This document shows positions 1 through 9,850 of a stretch of 64,000 nucleotides of DNA, piece after piece (position 1 is the stretch's first letter; the number at the start of each line of letters is the position of its first letter). The stretch is from NCBI RefSeq assembly GCF_910594005.1, contig NC_057826.1:79775163-79839162 (forward strand), in the 5' to 3' direction. Source of the stretch: Cervus elaphus (Eukaryota; Chordata; Mammalia; Artiodactyla; Cervidae). A program made the translations under genes and the position numbers. Under the pieces are notes generated by a model. The model was not told the origin of the DNA. It ran no database searches and saw nothing but the letters and a program-made list of their open reading frames with translations.

Positions 1-589
1 TAAAGCCCCTGGAATGCTCGTCACAATGGCCTTGGAACATGGGAGCACTCAACTTTAGAGGTAAGACACACCCAAGAACCAAGAGGACTAAACTTCCCAG
101 TCACCTAGAAAAACTAGTACTCACAGGATGTGTAATGGGGGCTGTAGAGGGCATGTAGGGGTCTACAGAGGACATGTAGACCAGTGTGCTGGGCTGATCA
201 GGGAGGGCTTCCTGGAAGAGGCGAACCAGGAAGTCTTTCCATCTCTGGCAGTCCCTCTTCTGGGCCCCCTTCACTTGTTATCCCACCAGACTAGCACTGA
301 AACCTGGAAAGCACCTAGAATAGGAGATTTAGGTCTCTTGAATATAACTTTCAGAGATTCAGAATCAGAATGTCTGGGCTGGGGACATGGGGAACTGTAT
401 TTTGAAAAACTCCCCGGGTGACTCATATTAGGTATTTGGATGGTAACTTCACGGGGGAAAGATCAGTTTCATTTATCTTTATATCTAGAGCACTAAAGAC
501 AATGGCCAAGTGACTGAACAAATAATTGAAGAGAAGAGTAAATGAAGCCCTTGGATCTCCTCTTACTTTCCTCTATGTATATATTACAG
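1..589. other. No gene recognised; degenerate ancient repeat traces
   Basis: A 97-codon frame (128-421, +) starts at an ATG but has no recognisable domain. It overlaps a phrase (around 200-235) shared with old mammalian repeats, so I do not call it a gene. A short imperfect repeat of 'gtagagggcatgtag'-like text lies at 145-180. The stretch near 465-535 resembles a worn L2/MIR 3' end. Confidence 0.4.
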
Positions 590-732
590 AGGTTTCTATA
601 TGTGCCCCATCCCCCCTCCTTCCCTGAGTTCCTTTGGCCAAGGTCAATGTCTGATCCTTGTGTTTTCCCCTCCCAGTGCCAGCCCCATCTCCTGGCACTT
701 GGTGGGTGCTCAGTATTTGCTGAATGAACCTG
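590..732 (+). repeat. L2 LINE 3' end (ancient)
   Basis: The pyrimidine-rich text leads to 'ggtgggtgctcagtattt' and 'gctgaatgaa', the standard 3' tail pattern of L2 and related LINEs in sense orientation. It is diverged, as expected for a mammal-wide element. Exact boundaries are uncertain. Confidence 0.5.
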
Positions 733-1440
733 AGGAGCTGGCTTCTCTTGGCTCCAGCATCAGTTCTCCACCTTAAGCATCACTTGCATTCCTGCTCAGG
801 TCTCAGCCGTTAAAGCCATCTGGCTCTAAAGCATCCTTAGTCATTAGGAGAGGATAGTAATTAGACCAACCAAATTGAAATCAGGAGTTTAGAGCTGGAG
901 CGTGGACTCTGACCTCAAATTTGGATGTTGCCCCCTTCTGAGCCATGGATCCCCCAGCCATGAAATCAGAATACAGTCAGCCTCTGGCTTGCACTTCCTT
1001 ATTAGCATAATGAATCAGCGTCCATATGGAATTCTTCAGTGGACACAATTCACTGTCTCATTTACTGTTACTGTTCTGCTCTCTTGCGGCACTGTAGGAA
1101 GCCTTTTAAATCAAAACGCTTTATTCTCTGCCTCTCTCCACTACTCCATCCCACCCTAGGAAAGCATGACAGCCTCTTCCTCTTGATCTGTTGCTCCTAG
1201 GTCTTCAAGGAGCAGGAGGTGGGGCAGCTTGGAGTAGGGGAGGGGTGGAATAAGGACAGGGCAACCTCTAACAGCAGGATACCATCCTTCTGCGCCTTTC
1301 AAAGCAAATGTCCAGAGTGGGAGGCTTGGCAAGGGCATTACTCACCATTTGGGATTATCTATGCCTCTGTTCCTCCACATCAACGATGTCGACAACTGAG
1401 AATTAACTATGATTTTGCCCTGAGAAGCTGAGGATCAGGC
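733..1440. other. Unique sequence, no gene recognised
   Basis: No repeat family or coding frame is supported. The part from about 985 to 1130 is repeat-free and contains an octamer-like 'attagcat' and several AT-rich homeobox-like words. It could be a regulatory element, but the sequence alone cannot decide. Confidence 0.35.
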
Positions 1441-1640
1441 AGGGAGTTGGAAAATCTGAGTGCTAAATCCGATGTGGCTTCTAAAATGAACATGACGGGC
1501 ATAGATCATCTACTGAACTTCCTTTCACCTCTGGCTCCTTATCTGCAAATTGCAGATAATAACCCTTCCCCAATTAGCCAGTATAGTTTGGTCATATTAC
1601 AAAAGCCTCATAGCAACTGCATGGAGACTTAATATTCAAA
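1440..1640 (+). repeat. MIR SINE, degenerate
   Basis: The order of blocks is MIR-like: a cytosine-rich 'acctctggctccttatctg' block, then 'gcagataataaccc', then a 3' part ending in 'catagcaactgcatgg'. Divergence is high and the edges are approximate. Confidence 0.45.
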
Positions 1641-1769
1641 CAGGATCCTGCGCTGAAGTGAGAAGGATTTTGATCCCATTTTCCCCTCTTTCTGATTCTT
1701 ATAAGGGATTTACATGTGTCAATCTCATTTTCTCTAGGGCTGAATGGTCCTTCCCATGTCCATTTATTT

Positions 1770-1950
1770 GCATGTAGCTCAGCTGGTATAGAATCCGCCT
1801 GCAATGCGGGAGACCTGGGTTTGATCCCTGGGTCAGGAAGATCCCCTGGAGAAGGGAACAGCGACCCACTCCAGTATTCTGGCCTGGAGAATTCCATGGA
1901 CTATATGGGGTTGCAAAGAGCCGGACACAACTGAGTGACTTTCACTTTCC
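1770..1950 (+). mobile_element. Bov-tA SINE, near full length
   Basis: A tRNA-like head with A-box match 'tagctcagctgg' (1774-1785) and B-box-like 'gggtttgatccc' near 1817 is followed by the ruminant body 'ggaagatcccctgga', 'ccactccagtattc' and the BovB-like tail 'cacaactgagtgac'. This is the ruminant tRNA-derived SINE that is thought to use BovB machinery for movement. Sense orientation. No clear target-site duplication was found. Confidence 0.9.
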
Positions 1951-2328
1951 AAATTCTGTAGATTCTCCGGCATTACACTCCCCTGCTCCCTGATGGGGGC
2001 CCACTTTTCTGCTTTAAATTCCTGTATATGGGGATTCTTCAGGGCACAAGAACCCCAGGTTTTAAAATATTATTCTTGGTATTAGAGTGTGGGTAAAGGT
2101 TGGCGAGATGGAGCATTTGTTTTTAGAGGAGTCCTGGGAGGGAGAAAACCTCCCAGTCCATCTTTGCTCTGAGGACTCTGGTTGTCCAGGGGCTGCTGGG
2201 ACAGTGGCGGGGAGGCAGACTCAGAAGAGAGAGTGGCTATGGGACTCTCTTGGTCATAACTTACCCCCACCCCCACCAGAGCCTATAGATCCATGCCTGT
2301 TCCACACTGCCTATTTATTTGCTATTTG
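1951..2328. other. Unique spacer between two Bov-tA copies
   Basis: I see no recognisable repeat, RNA or coding element. A C-rich run (around 2265-2279) precedes the next SINE. Confidence 0.4.
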
Positions 2329-2503
2329 TAATGCCGATCTGGGTTCGATCCCTGGGTGGGGAAGATCCCCTGGAGGAGGGCAAGGCAACCCTCTCCAGTA
2401 TTCTTGCCTGGAGAATCCCATGGACAGAGGAGCCTGGCGGGCTACAGTCCACAGGATCGCAAAGAGTCGGACACGACTGAAGTGACTTAGCAGGCACACA
2501 CGC
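2329..2503 (+). mobile_element. Bov-tA SINE, 5'-truncated
   Basis: The copy begins inside the tRNA-like head, keeps an intact B-box 'gggttcgatccc' (near 2341) and runs through the standard body to 'cggacacgactgaagtgac'. It lies in the same orientation as the copy 0.4 kb upstream. The A-box is missing, so it should not be transcribable from its own promoter. Confidence 0.9.
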
Positions 2504-2604
2504 AGCGCTGATCTGTGGTACAGTTTTTCTGAACCCCAATGAAACTGAAACATGCCTGTTTCCTGTGTGGAAATGGTGAGAGGTGCCTGGCGGAGTGACC
2601 GACA

Positions 2605-2705
2605 GTGCTGGTGCCATGAGAAGGCTCGTGGGCTTTGATGCCAGAAAAACCCAGGTTCAGATCCTGACCCTGCCTCCCAGCCCCCAGCTGAACTTGGTCC
2701 CACTT
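2605..2705 (+). repeat. MIR SINE 5' part
   Basis: 'gggctttgatgccagaaa' followed by 'cccaggttcagatcctgac' matches the MIR 5' arrangement, a tRNA-like region with its B-box relic. Confidence 0.5.
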
Positions 2706-2719
2706 GTTGGGAAAGACCA

Positions 2720-3096
2720 CTGCGTGTGTGCTGTCTTTCCACCCCTGCTCGGCATGTAAGAGTGGGCCTTAGGCCTGGGGTGCTCCCTTGCCAAGAGCTA
2801 GGGAGCCCTTGCAGGCTCTGCTGGACTTAGCGCCTCGTGTGGGGTAGTCTTTCCCTGTTGTAGATTCAGTGTGTGCTCCTTTGTTCTGCTTGAGTGTGTG
2901 CATCATATGGCCCCTGGCCAATCCTACTGCTGTATCTCCACCGGCAGGGAGGAAAGGGGTCTTTTTGGGGCCCCGGGGCACTGATGCCAGCTACTGAAGC
3001 TGATTCTGCTCTGTCGCTTCTCTGAGTAAAGCAATCTTCCCTCCCGTGCCTGTGTGAGTCGTGTCTTTCTTGGTGACCCTGACACTCTTGCAGACC
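2720..3096 (+). mobile_element. Possible ERV-type solo LTR tail
   Basis: The stretch 'gagtaaagcaatcttcc' followed by 'gtgagtcgtgtctttctt' and 'ggtgaccctgacactct' has the order seen in many ERV1 LTRs: poly(A) signal variant, R/U5, then an end near 'gca' at 3092-3094. I could not define a 5' LTR boundary or flanking duplication, and I see no internal retroviral genes. It may equally be chance resemblance. Confidence 0.3.
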
Positions 3097-3224
3097 ACGG
3101 AGCAGGTTGACATTCTGGGCTGCTGGTGGCAGGCATTACTGTGCTCTTTGCTCTCCTCCATGCAGTGGGACACCCCCCACCCCCACCGCCCCAGAGGTGG
3201 TAACAGGTGTCATTTGCTTGACAC

Positions 3225-3330
3225 CATCTCTTAACCTTACTGAGTCTCAGCATCATATGTCCTGAGGCAGGGGAATGATAGCACCTCATGGAACAGGTGG
3301 GTATGAAGCAGCGTGTGTTGAGAGCTGAGC
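3225..3330 (+). repeat. MIR SINE, partial
   Basis: 'tcttaaccttactgagtctc' and 'gggaatgatagcacctca' follow the MIR central and 3' order. Divergence is high. Confidence 0.45.
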
Positions 3331-3401
3331 AGGGTCCAAGAGCCCAGGGCACGGGCGTGGTCAGGAACCTCAGCATCACCGTTAGTATTACCAGTGCCCA
3401 G

Positions 3402-3571
3402 GAAACGTCTGTGAAAATCCCTGTGAACTAGACTTGAGTCAAGATGCCGCCGGCTTCCACCAGGCTTGCAAGAACATCAGTGCAGAAGTTCAAAGAGCTT
3501 GTGAAACAGACAGTTCCTGTTTCTCTGCCTTTCTCCAGGAACCCGAAGACCACGGTTGCTATGAAAGCGGG
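3402..3571 (+). other. Exon-like open segment, unidentified
   Basis: The segment is preceded by an AG acceptor ('tgcccag') and ends at a good donor ('gggGTGAGG'). One frame is open throughout (about 56 codons, entering with two bases of a split codon) and encodes a small peptide with six cysteines, spaced roughly C-x3-C-x17-C-x9-C-x5-C-x14-C. The upstream pyrimidine tract is poor, no family is recognised and I found no partner exons nearby. An open frame of this length is not rare by chance. I list it because frame, splice sites and cysteine content coincide. Confidence 0.15.
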
Positions 3572-3639
3572 GTGAGGCCTGTATTAGCAACCAAGTTCAC
3601 TCCAATTCCCTTCATGTCAATGCAACATGACACGACTCT

Positions 3640-4488
3640 GTGAAATGAGATGCGCCGGGTCCCTGTAACAGTTATCAGGTAGCCTCCTTCAAAGGACACC
3701 TACCCATGACTGTCGAGTCTGGGGCATGCTACCTCTTGCTGTAAATCACATGCATTCTGATTTGATTTCACTGCGAAGTGCCAACAACCTTTTATGCTAA
3801 AGCTGTGCTTTTCTCTTTGCCCCTCCTTGTGGGGAACCAGGATAAGTTTAGGTTTTCAGCAGCAGGTTTTCTGCCCTCGCCCCCATGGAGTGCGGTATTT
3901 CTGATAATGCTGGAGACAGCTGCACCTCATATGTCACTAGCGGGAGGGGAACAGAGGGCTGGGGGTTGGGGGTGGAGACAGCTGTCTTCTGAGCGTGTGA
4001 TGTTGGAATTCCCCAGAGCAATAGCCCGCCCAGCCACCTGAAGTCCCTGGAGCCAGTTGGGGTGTCCCGGGTTATTTGCTGCACTGGGGTCAACCTCATC
4101 ATCTTGGGGAGCCCTCCCTTGCTCTGTCCTTCCCCTTAGTTAAGTTGAAGATGACACCTCTTGTCACCTTCAATCCAGCTGTCATGCACGCCAGAAATAA
4201 CTCATAGGAGCAACTCTAGGTAGAAACTACCACAGTCAGCGAAGAAGAGGTGCTTTCAGCCCTGGCAGCTGTCCCCACAGGCTCTCCCCTGCTCCGAAGG
4301 TGATTTTGCTCCTGAGGGGGTCCTCATCATGGTTCTTCCTGACTCTTGCCCTCCAAGCCCTGGGGCACCACCACACACAGGACTCCGATTCTTGGTGAGA
4401 GGCTGCCTCTGTCATGCTGCCCCGTCTGCTGCTCATTCAGTCCCCAGAAGCCCCTGTCTTGTCCCTGGACATCCTGACCATGCCTTCC
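3640..4488. other. Unique sequence, nothing recognised
   Basis: No repeat or RNA gene is visible. Short open frames on both strands (for example 3778-4041 + and 4329-4637 +) lack motifs and mirror each other across strands, as chance frames in GC-rich DNA do. Confidence 0.4.
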
Positions 4489-4632
4489 TTTTAGAGGGCA
4501 CCTGCTGTGTACCTCAGGGGAGGGGCTTTATATATGTCACTGCCAACCTTGGCCACCTGGTGAGGGCAACGGAAGTTACTTGCTTGGGATCACCCAGCTC
4601 GTCAGTGGGGAGCCAGGAGCCTCCATGCTCAA
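4489..4632 (-). repeat. MIR SINE, antisense
   Basis: Read on the plus strand, 'acctgctgtgtacc', 'ggaagttacttgcttggg' and 'agctcgtcagtggggagcca' follow the reverse-complement MIR order (3' end first, then 'acttgcccaaggtcac', then 'cagagc'). Confidence 0.5.
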
Positions 4633-4639
4633 CTTAGAC

Positions 4640-4993
4640 TGGCGACCAGCCAGGCCAGCTCCGTGTCATGTCAGGCTGCCCCCTTGTCCTATGAGCAGAA
4701 GTGGGCATCTATGAATCCCTTGCCGGCTCAGGGGATTGTGACCCCAGGACCCGGGGAGCAGGGAGGGAGCTTGCTCTAACTCCTCATCCAGGCTTTAAAA
4801 TATTTATTCAGTCCAAATTTGGAGTGTGCAGTGGTGGTTGGGGGAGACAGTGGGGCAGTGTTACAACCTACATGTAAAGAGGATGGAAAAGAGTGAAATG
4901 GAGAGGAAAAAGGACAAGGAATTCCAGCAAACTCCAGGGACGGCTAATGGAGAGAAATAACATGGCTAATTACATCTCTGAAGGCTATCTGTT
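4640..4993. other. Unique sequence before L1 insertion
   Basis: No gene or repeat is recognised. The segment turns AT-rich from 4795 and purine-rich at 4880-4920, then meets the L1 target site. Confidence 0.4.
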
Positions 4994-5008
4994 CCAAAAT
5001 GAATTTTT
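4994..5008. repeat. Target-site duplication, left copy
   Basis: 'ccaaaatgaattttt' is repeated exactly at 5858-5872 and brackets the L1 below. Confidence 0.9.
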
Positions 5009-5857
5009 TTTTAAAGTATTTTTTTTATTGGAGTATAATTGCTTTACAATGTTAAGTTCGGCTGTACAACATATATCAGACATGTCTACATATATCCCAA
5101 GCCTCTGAAGCTTCCCCCTCCCCCATCCCATCCCTCTAGGTGGACTATAGTTTTTTGTGTTTTTTTTTTGACTTGTTTTTTTTTTTTTTCCCAGTGGGTT
5201 TTGTCATACATTGATATGAATCAGCCATGGATTTACATGTATTCCCAATCCCGATCCCCCCTCCCACCTCCCTCTCCACCCGATTCCTCTGGGTCTTCCC
5301 AGTGCACCAGGCCGGAGCACTTGTCTCATGCATCCCACCTGGGCTGGTGATCTGTTTCACCATAGATAGTATACATGCTGTTCTTTTGAAATATCCCACC
5401 CTCACATTCTCCCACAAAGTTCAAAAGTCTGTTCTGTATTTCTGTGTCTCTTTTTCTGTTTTGCATATAGGGTTATCGTTATCACCTTTCTAAATTCCAT
5501 ATATATGTGTTAGTATGCTGTAATGTTCTTTATCTTTCTGGCTTACTTCACTCTGTATAATGGGCTCCAGCTTCATCCATCTCATTAGGACTGGTTCAAA
5601 TGAATTCTTTTTAATGGCTGAGTAATATTCCATGGTGTATATGTACCACAGCTTCCTTATCCATTCATCTGCTGATGGGTATCTAGGTTGCTTCCATGTC
5701 CTGGCTATTATAAACAGTGCTGCGATGAACATTGGGGTGCACGTGTCTCTTTCAGATCTGGTTTCCTCAGTGTGTATGCCCAGAAGTGGGATTGCTGGGT
5801 CATATGGCAGTTCTATTTCCAGTTTTTTAAGGAATCTCCACACTGTTTTCCATAGCG
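5009..5857 (-). mobile_element. L1 LINE 3' fragment (5'-truncated), ruminant type
   Basis: The insertion lies on the minus strand. Its 3' tail (T-rich on the plus strand) begins at 5009, and the 5' truncation is at about 5857 inside ORF2. The frame 5861-5490 (minus) is open and encodes the ORF2 C-terminal region, with the landmark peptide 'LPYDPAIPLLGI' and, further on, 'YYSAIKKN'. It ends at what looks like the natural ORF2 stop. The rest is 3' UTR with internal T runs (5159-5190). A perfect 15-bp duplication flanks it, so insertion was by target-primed reverse transcription and the copy is relatively young. Confidence 0.95.
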
Positions 5858-5861
5858 CCAA
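5490..5861 (-). pseudogene. L1 ORF2 C-terminal remnant
   Basis: About 120 codons of uninterrupted L1 ORF2 lie inside the truncated L1. The segment is downstream of the endonuclease and reverse-transcriptase domains, so those catalytic parts are absent and it cannot drive transposition. The nominal ATG at 5861 is in the TSD-adjacent flank and is an accident of the truncation point. Confidence 0.85.
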
Positions 5862-5872
5862 AATGAATTTTT
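5858..5872. repeat. Target-site duplication, right copy
   Basis: Exact 15-bp match to 4994-5008. Confidence 0.9.
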
Positions 5873-6175
5873 AATGAAAAAATAATGCATTTCCCCTGCA
5901 ACTGAAATCCAAGAAAAAAAGGAATGGGCAGCGTCTCCCAGCACAGGCAAGAGCCACTGTGGGTCCAGTGGAGTCTCTGACCACTTGACCTGAGTCCCTT
6001 CCCAGCATCATCGCCCCTAGGGTGAGGCAAAGCAGGCACAAGAACCAGCAGTGGGAACCTTGTACACGCAGGGCTCCAGGGACAGCAGTGTGGACTGAGA
6101 TCTGTACATCGGGCTCCATCCCCTGTCAAAGCTGAGAGGGAGTTCTCTCCAGGCATTCCAGGGGCTTTCTCTAGG
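5873..6175. other. Unique spacer
   Basis: No repeat or coding element is recognised. The minus-strand frames here (for example 5871-6119) continue out of L1-adjacent sequence and have no motif. Confidence 0.4.
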
Positions 6176-6664
6176 TGGTGGTGGTGGTGTTCAGTCGCTC
6201 AGTCATGTCCGACTCTTTGCAACCCCATGAACTGCAGCATGCCGGGCTTCCCTGTCCTTCACCATCTCCTGGAGTTTGCTCAAACTCATGTCCATTGAGT
6301 TGGTGATGCCATCCAACCATCTCATCCTCAGTCGCCTCCTTCTTCTGCCCTCAGTCTTTTCCAGCATTAATGTCTTTTCCAATGAGTTGGCTCTTCGCAT
6401 CAGGTGGCCAAAGTATTGGAGCTTCAGCCACAGTCCTTCCAATGAATATTCAAGACTGACTTCCTTTAGGATTGACTGGTTTGAGCTCCTTGCAGTCCAA
6501 GGGACTCTCAAGAGTCTTCTCCAGCACAATTTGAAAGCATCAATTCTTTGGTGCTCAGCCTACTTAGTGGTCCAACTCTCACATCTGTACATGACTAACT
6601 GGAAAAACCATAGCTTTGACTATATGGACCTTTGTCAACAGAGTGATGTCTCTGCTTTTTATTT
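6176..6664 (-). mobile_element. BovB (RTE) LINE 3' fragment, antisense
   Basis: The plus-strand text starts with the BovB tail 'gttcagtcgctcagtcatgt' and runs through 'caaagtattggagcttcag' to 'gatgtctctgctttttat', where homology ends. On the minus strand it encodes the C-terminal end of the BovB protein (frame 6529-6203), including an arginine-rich 'EGRRRRRLRMRWLDG' block and 'VHGVAKSRT' near the end. 5'-truncated and not autonomous. Confidence 0.93.
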
Positions 6665-6833
6665 CCCCTGCCCACCCCCTCCTATTCTTCTCATCAAGAG
6701 TCATGGATCTTAAATCCATGGGTATAAAATTCCTTCTGTGAAATTAAGGTTTATCCATGGCTTTGTGAAGAAGTGAGCCCCATTCTCCCCTCTTTCTAGG
6801 ACAATCTGTAAGTGGGAATGGGGAGAGACGAGC

Positions 6834-7055
6834 ACAAATTTTAGAGTCAAACAGTCCCAGGTTCAGATCCGAGTCTTACAACCTCTTTGCTGTGTGACCC
6901 AGGGCAAGTTATTTAATTTCTCAGGCTCAGTTTCCTCACCTGTAAAATGGGGAAATAGTAGCTACTTGATATACTATTGTGAGGTTTAAATAATGTCTGT
7001 ATGGTGCTTAGCACAGGGTCCAGCACAGACTGAGCAGTTGTTTGTGTTATTATTT
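6834..7055 (+). repeat. MIR SINE, near full length
   Basis: It has 'cccaggttcagatccgagtc', 'gtgtgacccagggcaagtta', 'tcctcacctgtaaaatgggg' and the 3' part with 'agcacagggtccagcacag' in MIR order. It is one of the clearest MIR copies in the window. Confidence 0.9.
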
Positions 7056-7119
7056 CTTCTAGAACACATCTAGGCTAACCTTGAACTTCCCAAGAAACTC
7101 TCTCCTGGGTCCCCAGAGA

Positions 7120-7188
7120 AAGTTATTTAATTTCCCAGGCTCAGTTCCCTCACCTGAAAAATGGGGAAACAGTAGCTACTTGATATAC
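7120..7188 (+). repeat. Second copy of the MIR core (local duplication)
   Basis: These 69 bases match 6906-6974 at 65 positions. Independent MIR copies differ far more than this, so a segment of the upstream MIR was copied about 214 bp downstream. Only the core is present, with no 5' or 3' MIR part. Confidence 0.85.
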
Positions 7189-8540
7189 CCCAGCCTCAGT
7201 CAGCCCCTCCCTAGCATGGCCACCTGGGCCAGGTATTAAGAACCGCAGGGACAGCTAGGAGCACTGAGCTTGCTGCTGACAGTTGACCTCAGACAGGTTG
7301 TTTGGTCAGAGGCCCAGCTTGTCCTCTGGTGCAGAAGGGGTAGCAAGGCTAGAGTTGGCAGGAGGCTTCTCCAGGAAAAAACGTGACCATGATGCTCAAA
7401 GGTCCAAGGGTGCCCAGCCCACGTTGCCCCCAGGGCAGACAGATCCCTATGTCGGTGCTCTATAGCCACAGGCTCACCCCTCAGTGGGTTCACAACCCTG
7501 TCACTCATTCCACATGAGAGCTCCAAAATCAGCATAACACCCCTCAAATTCAGGAATACACAAGCGCCCCTAAACTGCAGGACCACAGGCTTTAGTATCA
7601 TTCTGCATGTAGTCACACCCAAACAGCCCCATCAAAGTATGTGCAAACACACATATGTACTCCCCCCCGCTGACACACACACATCCACACATTTCCTAAA
7701 ACACAACATGCTGTCCGTCCAGGGCACCTCAGCTCTACACCAAACTTGCCGTCTAAAGTGTGTCCTGCAGATGATGGGATGGTAAAGGCAGCCATCAGCA
7801 TGTGTATTTCTGAAAGGGAGGTGGGAAAACAGGCTCTTTATCAGTTTTATAGAAACAGAGCTCCTTTAGAAGATCAACTTCCCTCCCTGATTAAAAGCCA
7901 GATTGAAACCAGAAGCCAGTTTGTTGAATTCATGAGCCTCCCCAGATGACTTCGTCATGTCTAGCACTGGTACTGCTCTTGTGTTTATTAGCCATGATGA
8001 CTGATATTCTTTGGTCTACACGTGAAACAGAGAAGACACTGAATAGAAACTGCATTGGCTTTAGGCGTCTTCTGTGGTTACCAGGCTGGCTGCGGTAGGA
8101 CGAGGGCATGAAGTTCAGTGACTCCAGGGCTCTCGTGAAAAGAAATGTAGAGGGCTTCAGCTGGACAGAAAACTTGGGGGCCAGCGCTCCAGTGGTGGTC
8201 TTGTTGGAAGCAGAAAGAGACAGCATTTGAGAATGAACTTCCATGTGAAGCAAGGCCATGAAAGGAAAAGAAATTCTACATTGGGAGTTCTCCAGTTTCA
8301 CTCCATCTTGGTCTTCTTCATGCTCATCCTTTGGTCAAATGGGTCGAGTTACCCATGGCTTCAAATTCAAATTCAACATCATTTACAAGAGGTTTTGCTG
8401 CTAGAGATTAGAAAGACTAGAAAAATAAGGAGGGAAAGAACCGTGTTATCATGGACACATACAAAATTAGGACTTTAAGGAAGTTATGCATGTGTGTCAA
8501 ATTTGATAAAATCTCATTTTACATGTTTTTTATACTTTCA
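7189..8540. other. Mostly unique sequence
   Basis: No gene or interspersed repeat is recognised. A CA-rich patch lies at 7640-7695. The part from about 7825 to 8015 is free of repeats and could be conserved, but no coding signature is present in any frame. Confidence 0.35.
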
Positions 8541-8543
8541 AAA

Positions 8544-8622
8544 AGTGTGTACTACAGAGTACATGCACGTGTGTATATGCGTGTACACACAAACACACGC
8601 CCACCCACAGGTACACACATCT
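8544..8622. repeat. Degenerate TG/CA-rich tract
   Basis: Alternating purine-pyrimidine text switches from GT-rich (8544-8585) to CA-rich (8586-8622), giving a partly palindromic tract. It is probably a decayed microsatellite. Confidence 0.6.
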
Positions 8623-8639
8623 GGGCAGGATGGCAGGGC

Positions 8640-9714
8640 TGGCACATCTCGGCCTAACCAATCCTGGCAGCAGATCACAGGTGGGTCCCATTCCAGAGAC
8701 AGCCCGAGCTGCAGAGGCCAGTGAGGGGTGGTAGGCAAAGGGCTGACTCTGGGGACTTCCTGGAGGGCAAAACAAGAGGACCCCAGGTGTCCAGAGTGAT
8801 GGGAGGGGGCCTGGGGAGGTGAACGAGGACGCTGAAGACCAAGTCCTGGAGGCAGAGAGGAGCTCCTGACACACATCAGAACCTCACAAAGCAGGGAGGT
8901 TGAAAGTGTTCCTTTCCCACCTATTTTTTCCCTTTTCTGGAGCAGTTCTATCCTCCAGGCCCTGGGAGACTGAGAGCACTGGCTCTGAACTCATGAGTAG
9001 GTCCGTGATTGTTCTAGGGACCAGACACAGGAAACTTATTCCTGGGATTCTCAGAGGAGGCGTCTGGCAGGTGCCTAAGACATGTCAGCTCGTGGGTCCT
9101 GCTTGGAGGACCCGGATTCCTGCAGCCTCTGTCCTCTGTCTTTGGGGCCTGCTCTGGAGGGCGGGGGCTGGGGAAGAATTAAGTGGAGGATCTTAATTCT
9201 TCTGTGTGTACAACTGTTTCACTCGCCCAGCTGGGGAGGGGCTGTACCTGGGTGGGGTAAGCTGGCATTCAGGGTAGAAGAGGCTTACCAGCCCTAACCT
9301 AACTCACCAGTCTGGTGGGATTATAAGCATGCAACATGCGGAAGCAGAAGGTCCTAAGAGGTTCTTTCTCCCACCACCTGCTCCTCCCCTGTCCTGTGCT
9401 TCCTGCTCTTCTTCTTCCAGCATTCCAGGGACACAACCTGCAGGCTTCTCTGCCTTCTGTAGTCCTCGAGCAGCTGGGGACAGCTGTTATAGGAATTGTT
9501 CCTCCCCTTCATGGGCAGAACCCATGGACTCATCTTTCCAGTGATAGGATTATACAGAAAACATTTGGCCAAGGACTTGGAGGCAGACAGAGTTATGAAG
9601 GCAGTTCTTCTGTGACAGGATCTGACAAAGACAATTCTACCATCCGAACCTGAATGGAACCCTGGCCTGGGCCCAGGCTGGTCTTGATCACAGAGTTGTA
9701 AACGGAAAGCTGAA
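8640..9714. other. Unique GC-rich sequence, no gene recognised
   Basis: Overlapping open frames occur on both strands (8530-8876 -, 8900-9297 +, 9336-9653 +) without domain or codon pattern. This is typical of GC-rich non-coding DNA. Confidence 0.35.
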
Positions 9715-9739
9715 GAAACACTTAGAGCAACTCTGCTCC

Positions 9740-9850
9740 ATAGATAGAGAAATTAAGCTCCAGAGTGGGGAAGTAACTTGCTCAAGGTCACACAGGAAAT
9801 CAAAGGCGGACTTGTAAGTAGAATCCAGTCTCCTGCCACCTGTCTTCGTA
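9740..9850 (-). repeat. MIR SINE core, antisense
   Basis: 'gagaaattaagctccagag' followed by 'aagtaacttgctcaaggtca' and 'cacaggaaatcaaagg' is the reverse-complement MIR core. Confidence 0.75.

Noticed and set aside
128..421. 97-codon frame near the left edge
   Set aside because: It overlaps worn repeat text, has no homology that I recognise, and shows no splice or promoter context.
1770..1845. tRNA gene (A-box and B-box present)
   Set aside because: The boxes belong to the tRNA-derived head of a Bov-tA SINE. The cloverleaf is degenerate and the standard SINE body follows.
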